Origin: Planctomycetota bacterium | Lineage (GTDB): Bacteria; Planctomycetota; SKW154 | NCBI GenBank assembly: GCA_026418755.1 | Contig: JAOAAR010000058.1 | Span: 1-8,933 of the forward strand | Direction of reading: 5' to 3' | Length of the DNA stretch: 8,933 nt | Shown here: piece after piece, positions 5,925-8,933 of the stretch | Position numbering within the stretch: the stretch's first letter is position 1 | Layout of the letters: every line of letters starts with the position of its first letter | Translations under genes and position numbers: made by a program | The notes under the pieces: model-generated | Databases searched by the model: none | The model's input: the letters and a program-made list of their open reading frames with translations, nothing else | Told to the model about the DNA's origin: nothing

Positions 5925-7214
5925 ATGGATTTGAAGAGTTTCCGCGAGGTGGTGTCACGAATGCCTGACCTTCCCGGAGTTTATGTCTTCAAAGCCCCTT
6001 CTGGGGAGGTGCTTTATGTTGGGAAAGCATCATCGCTTAAGAAGCGGCTGAGTAGTTACTTGAAGGGTGAGGGTAAATCTGCCATGATGGTAGAAGAGAC
6101 AGCGTCTGTTCAGCACGAAGTGATGGATACAGAAGTAGAAGCCCTTTTGCGTGAGGCTGATATGATTAAGAAGTTGAAGCCTAAGTACAATGTCCTTTTG
6201 AAGGATGACAAGAGTTTTCCGCTCATTGCTATAACGAAGGAGGTTTTTCCTGCCGTTCTGATAACGAGAGACAGAAGTATCGATGCGCAGTATTACGGAC
6301 CGTTTCCGGAAGTGAGAGAATTGCGTCGGGCAGTGGATGCGCTTCAGAAAGTGTTTCTCTTCAGAAGAGAGTGCAAGATAAAGGTGGAGAGTGATGGAAG
6401 GGTGGTGAAACAGCGTCCTTGTCTTCTTTACCACATCCGTCGTTGCAGCGCGCCTTGCGCGGGTTTTGTAGGAAAAGAGGACTACGCTCAGCAGATAAAG
6501 GATTTCAAGAGTTTTCTGGCAGGCGGCAGACGGGCGGTAATAGGTGAGTTCAAGAGAAGGATGCATGAAGCGGCGAAGGAGAAACGGTTTGAAGAGGCAG
6601 CCCGTATTCGCAATCAAATCAACGCTCTCTCAAGAATCAAAGATGTACTTGAAGGGGTAGATGAGGAATTGTCTGTCTCGTATCCTGCCGAGAAAGCATT
6701 GGATGAGTTGATGAACTTAATGGGTCTCAAATCTCGTCCCCATCTCATCGAGGGGGTTGATGTCGCCGCTTTGCAAGGGACGGATGCTGTTGGAGCGGTC
6801 GTCACCTTTGTTGATGGGGAGCCGTTCAAGGAATTCTACCACAGATACAGGATAAGGAGCGCCAGACCTAAAGAAGACCCTGCAATGATAGGAGAGGTGG
6901 TTTTTCGTAGGTTTGCGCGGAAGAAGAGGGAGGAGGCACCCATCCCTTCAATTCTTTTGGTAGACGGCGGGGTAGGGCAATTACTCTCTGCTAAGCATGC
7001 ACTCGAGCGGGCTCAACTTGCACCTGATGTGTTGTGTGCCCTTGCCAAAGGGGAAGAAGAACTCCGCATTCTGGGGCGAGTAGAAAGTATATTCCTTGAG
7101 CGCACCTCTGCTGCCCTTAAACTGCTTCAGTTTGTTCGCGACGAGGCGCACCGTTTTGCCCAACTTTATCATAAGACCCTGCGTCGAAAACGGACTTTCG
7201 GTGAACAGAGATGA
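5925..7214 (+). CDS. uvrC: UvrC excinuclease subunit, naturally short (no C-terminal helix-hairpin-helix)
   Basis: UvrC makes the two incisions of nucleotide excision repair after UvrAB damage loading. The 429-residue protein has the GIY-YIG nuclease (GVY at 18-20, LYVGKA at 30-35, Arg41); four cysteines at 150, 166, 174 and 178 in the RPC...RRCSAPC arrangement that binds an iron-sulfur cluster in E. coli UvrC; a UVR helix pair (about 205-240, UvrB contact); and the RNase H-like nuclease with Asp279, Asp318, LLVDGG with Asp347, and DEAH with Asp406/His409. The usual ISH after the first Asp is replaced by VAA. The protein stops 14 residues after FAQLYHK, where ordinary UvrC (~600 residues) continues into tandem HhH motifs. 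The next gene begins in the stop codon, so no remnant is present. The start matches the family's ~17 residues before GVY, with AAGGA nine bases upstream. Confidence 0.93.
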   Translation: MDLKSFREVVSRMPDLPGVYVFKAPSGEVLYVGKASSLKKRLSSYLKGEGKSAMMVEETASVQHEVMDTEVEALLREADMIKKLKPKYNVLLKDDKSFPLIAITKEVFPAVLITRDRSIDAQYYGPFPEVRELRRAVDALQKVFLFRRECKIKVESDGRVVKQRPCLLYHIRRCSAPCAGFVGKEDYAQQIKDFKSFLAGGRRAVIGEFKRRMHEAAKEKRFEEAARIRNQINALSRIKDVLEGVDEELSVSYPAEKALDELMNLMGLKSRPHLIEGVDVAALQGTDAVGAVVTFVDGEPFKEFYHRYRIRSARPKEDPAMIGEVVFRRFARKKREEAPIPSILLVDGGVGQLLSAKHALERAQLAPDVLCALAKGEEELRILGRVESIFLERTSAALKLLQFVRDEAHRFAQLYHKTLRRKRTFGEQR

Positions 7215-7975
7215 ACCATCTATTTGAAGACGAAACTGTTGATGTTTCAGAAGTATTTGCCTCTGTTCAGGGAGAGGGTAAATATGCGGGTTTTTTTCAC
7301 CTCTTTGTCCGCTTTAAGGGTTGCAATCTTCGTTGTTCTTATTGTGACACTCCGAGACAAACCGTAAGAATGGCGGTCGAATTTCCACCAGGGTCGACCG
7401 TCTGTGAGTATTACGATTCGCCCGTTCCCTGTGGAAGGCTTTTATCCTGTCTTGAACGGTTTGTTGAGGCAGGCTCCAGATACCATTCCCTCTCCTTGAC
7501 AGGAGGAGAGCCACTTCTCCAATCGTATTCTGTTCTTTCGCGTGTTTGTGATTGGGCACATATGAAGGGGTTGCGAGTGCTTCTTGAGACGAACGGCACC
7601 CTTCCCGATTCTCTTTCCTCCATTGTTCACAAGATAGATATTGTCTCAATGGATATAAAGATTGCCTCTGCCACAGGTGAGCCACCGATGTTCGATGAGA
7701 ATCTTAAGTTTTTGCGAACGGCGCAGAAAGCAGGGGAAGTCTATGTAAAGAGTGTTGTGAGTAGGGAAAGCAAGCGAGAAGAGATAGAAGAGGTGGCAAA
7801 GATGATCGCTTCTGTTAGCAGAGAAATTGAGTTTTTCATCCAACCAGTGACGCCGAGGCGGAATGAGTTTCCTGTTCACCCGAGCCTTCTGTTCGCTTTT
7901 TATCGGGTAGCGGCGAAACACCTGGACACTGTTCGCATTCTGCCGCAATGCCACAGATTTTTGAATATTAAGTAG
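7211..7975 (+). CDS. queE: 7-carboxy-7-deazaguanine synthase QueE (radical SAM)
   Basis: QueE converts 6-carboxy-tetrahydropterin to 7-carboxy-7-deazaguanine in the pathway to queuosine and other 7-deazaguanine nucleosides, in the cytoplasm. The 254-residue protein opens with EVFASVQGEG (14-23), has the radical SAM cluster cysteines C38-x3-C42-x2-C45 in GCNLRCSYCDT, then TGGEP at 97-101, ETNGT at 126-130, MDIK at 147-150 and QPVTP at 211-215, and ends PQCHRFL, all family marks. Residues about 50-75 form the variable insert after the cluster. The ATG overlaps the uvrC stop as ATGA. No other queuosine genes (queC, queD, queF) are in the window. A QueE-like enzyme for DNA modification cannot be excluded, but no such partners are visible. 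Confidence 0.93.
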   Translation: MNHLFEDETVDVSEVFASVQGEGKYAGFFHLFVRFKGCNLRCSYCDTPRQTVRMAVEFPPGSTVCEYYDSPVPCGRLLSCLERFVEAGSRYHSLSLTGGEPLLQSYSVLSRVCDWAHMKGLRVLLETNGTLPDSLSSIVHKIDIVSMDIKIASATGEPPMFDENLKFLRTAQKAGEVYVKSVVSRESKREEIEEVAKMIASVSREIEFFIQPVTPRRNEFPVHPSLLFAFYRVAAKHLDTVRILPQCHRFLNIK

Positions 7976-7979
7976 GAGG
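7974..7979 (+). promoter_or_regulatory. ribosome binding site that supports the TTG start at 7986
   Basis: AGGAGG begins inside the queE stop codon and ends six bases before TTG 7986. The spacing is ideal, and no ATG or GTG offers a comparable start at the beginning of the domain, so TTG initiation is well supported. Confidence 0.75.
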
Positions 7980-7985
7980 CTCCCT

Positions 7986-8933
7986 TTGAAGGTTTTTTTT
8001 ATATATCCGAACTTAGGAGGGCAGTTGGGTTTCAATTACGGCGTTGCATATCTTTCGGCAGTGCTGAAAGAGCGTGGGAACGAGACTGCTCTTCTCAATC
8101 TAAATGAAGGGTACGAGAACCCTTCTGACGAGGAGATTGTTAAGCGTGTTAAAGATTTCGGTGCGGATGTAGTAGGTTTCTCGGTCGTGACTACGCAAGA
8201 GACGACAGCGACGAGGATAGCAAAAATCCTGAAGGAGAAGGCAGGAGTTGTTACTGTTGCAGGCGGCGTTCACGCCACTATGGCGACTGATGAGTTGCTT
8301 TTGAGCGGAGCGTTCGACTATGTCTGTCCTGGTGAGGCAGAGTATTCCTTCGCTCAACTCTTGGAGCGTCTTTCAAAGAATCTTCCGACAGAAGACATCC
8401 CTGGCGTCTGGTTACTCAACGGCGGAAGAATAATAAGGAACGGCGTGTCTCCTCTTCCCGATTTGCGCACTCTTCCTATGAAAGACTACTCCATCCTCGA
8501 TTTTCAGAGGCTTACTGACCTACGGGGTGGCTGGGTCGGGCTGCTATCCGGGCGCGGGTGTCCTTTTCGCTGCTCTTACTGTTTCAATCACCGGTTCGTT
8601 GACATCTACAGAAAACATCTCGGGGTTACAGCAGGAAGAGTAGGATATATTAGAACTCATACACCGCAGCAAGTACTGGATGAGATTCAGTTCATTCTGG
8701 AGAATTTTAAGCGAATCAAAATGTTCATTTTTGACGACGACATATTTACACTTGACAAAGGGTTTCTCTTTGAGTTCTTAAAGGGGTATATGCGGATGGG
8801 CAGTCCCATTCCGTTCGTTGCAAACGCCCACATCCGTTTTTTCTCTTCTGAGACGGCGTCTGCCCTTTCCGCTGCCGGCTGCCGAATCATCAAGTTCGGG
8901 CTTGAGAGTGGAAGCGAGCGGATTCGCCGTGAT
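7986..8933 (+). CDS. B12-binding-domain radical SAM protein (partial, 3' end beyond window)
   Basis: The 316 visible codons start at TTG and run open to the window edge. The N-terminal half (1-~130) is a cobalamin-binding Rossmann-like domain: KVFFIYPNLGG, YGVAYLSAVLKERG, ADVVGFSVVT, VAGGVHATMA and the VCPGEAEYSF motif. No DxHxxG motif is present, as in many radical SAM relatives. The radical SAM barrel follows, with GRGCPFRCSYCFN carrying C192, C196 and C199, then FIFDDD (about 251) and FGLESGSERI near the edge. Members methylate or rearrange unactivated carbons in cofactors, lipids and antibiotics, or act in pigment pathways (BchE-like); the substrate cannot be told here. It lies ten bases after queE, probably in the same transcript. 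Confidence 0.88.
   Translation, partial: MKVFFIYPNLGGQLGFNYGVAYLSAVLKERGNETALLNLNEGYENPSDEEIVKRVKDFGADVVGFSVVTTQETTATRIAKILKEKAGVVTVAGGVHATMATDELLLSGAFDYVCPGEAEYSFAQLLERLSKNLPTEDIPGVWLLNGGRIIRNGVSPLPDLRTLPMKDYSILDFQRLTDLRGGWVGLLSGRGCPFRCSYCFNHRFVDIYRKHLGVTAGRVGYIRTHTPQQVLDEIQFILENFKRIKMFIFDDDIFTLDKGFLFEFLKGYMRMGSPIPFVANAHIRFFSSETASALSAAGCRIIKFGLESGSERIRRD

Noticed and set aside
6030..6617. A 195-codon minus-strand frame inside uvrC.
   Set aside because: It lies wholly antisense to well-conserved uvrC coding sequence, and its composition is that of a shadow frame.
1..8933. CRISPR arrays, tRNA or rRNA genes, insertion sequences and attachment sites.
   Set aside because: None was seen: there are no regularly spaced identical DNA repeats, no transposase or integrase frames, and no tRNA-like cloverleaf in the two spacers.

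Overview
The window looks like one end of a contig from an uncultivated bacterium. Bases 1-27 match a Nextera-type transposase adapter with one mismatch, so the left edge is a sequencing artefact joined to a truncated gene. Every supported gene is on the + strand, packed with ATGA overlaps and very short gaps. Nothing fixes the taxon. Signal peptides, a CotH-family exported protein and an HtrA-like PDZ fragment fit a bacterium that exports proteins, and the radical-SAM/cobalamin and QueE genes fit an anaerobe-leaning metagenomic lineage. The assignment stays at 'bacterium, phylum unknown'.

Layout: (1) 28-254, the C-terminal PDZ domain of a truncated protein. (2) 255-485, a spacer holding a candidate sigma-70-type promoter right after the PDZ gene, an imperfect inverted repeat, a short direct repeat and a possible 51-residue hydrophobic ORF. 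(3) 486-5677, a four-gene translationally coupled block: VTC-type polyphosphate polymerase domain protein, thymidylate-kinase-like P-loop protein with about nine 27-residue C-terminal repeats, DUF4956 membrane protein, and exported CotH-family kinase-like protein. (4) 5678-5924, a spacer with two small perfect hairpins and weak promoter candidates. (5) 5925-8933, a second coupled block: uvrC lacking the usual C-terminal helix-hairpin-helix region, queE, and a TTG-started B12-binding radical SAM protein cut by the right edge.

The most interesting unit is block 3. VTC-domain proteins, DUF4956 proteins and CotH-family kinases are recurrent bacterial neighbours. Here a P-loop kinase with a repeat scaffold is embedded between the VTC and DUF4956 genes and overlaps both, which suggests it belongs to the same machine. 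A working model, which is inference, is polyphosphate or a related phosphate-transfer chemistry on the cytoplasmic side (VTC plus P-loop kinase), an integral membrane partner (DUF4956), and an exported phosphotransferase-like protein (CotH). The CotH protein also carries an N-terminal piece resembling the tail of a glycosidase fold, hinting at an envelope polysaccharide or glycoprotein context.

Block 5 joins a DNA repair nuclease, 7-deazaguanine biosynthesis and a cobalamin-type radical SAM enzyme. I see no functional link among these beyond co-transcription.
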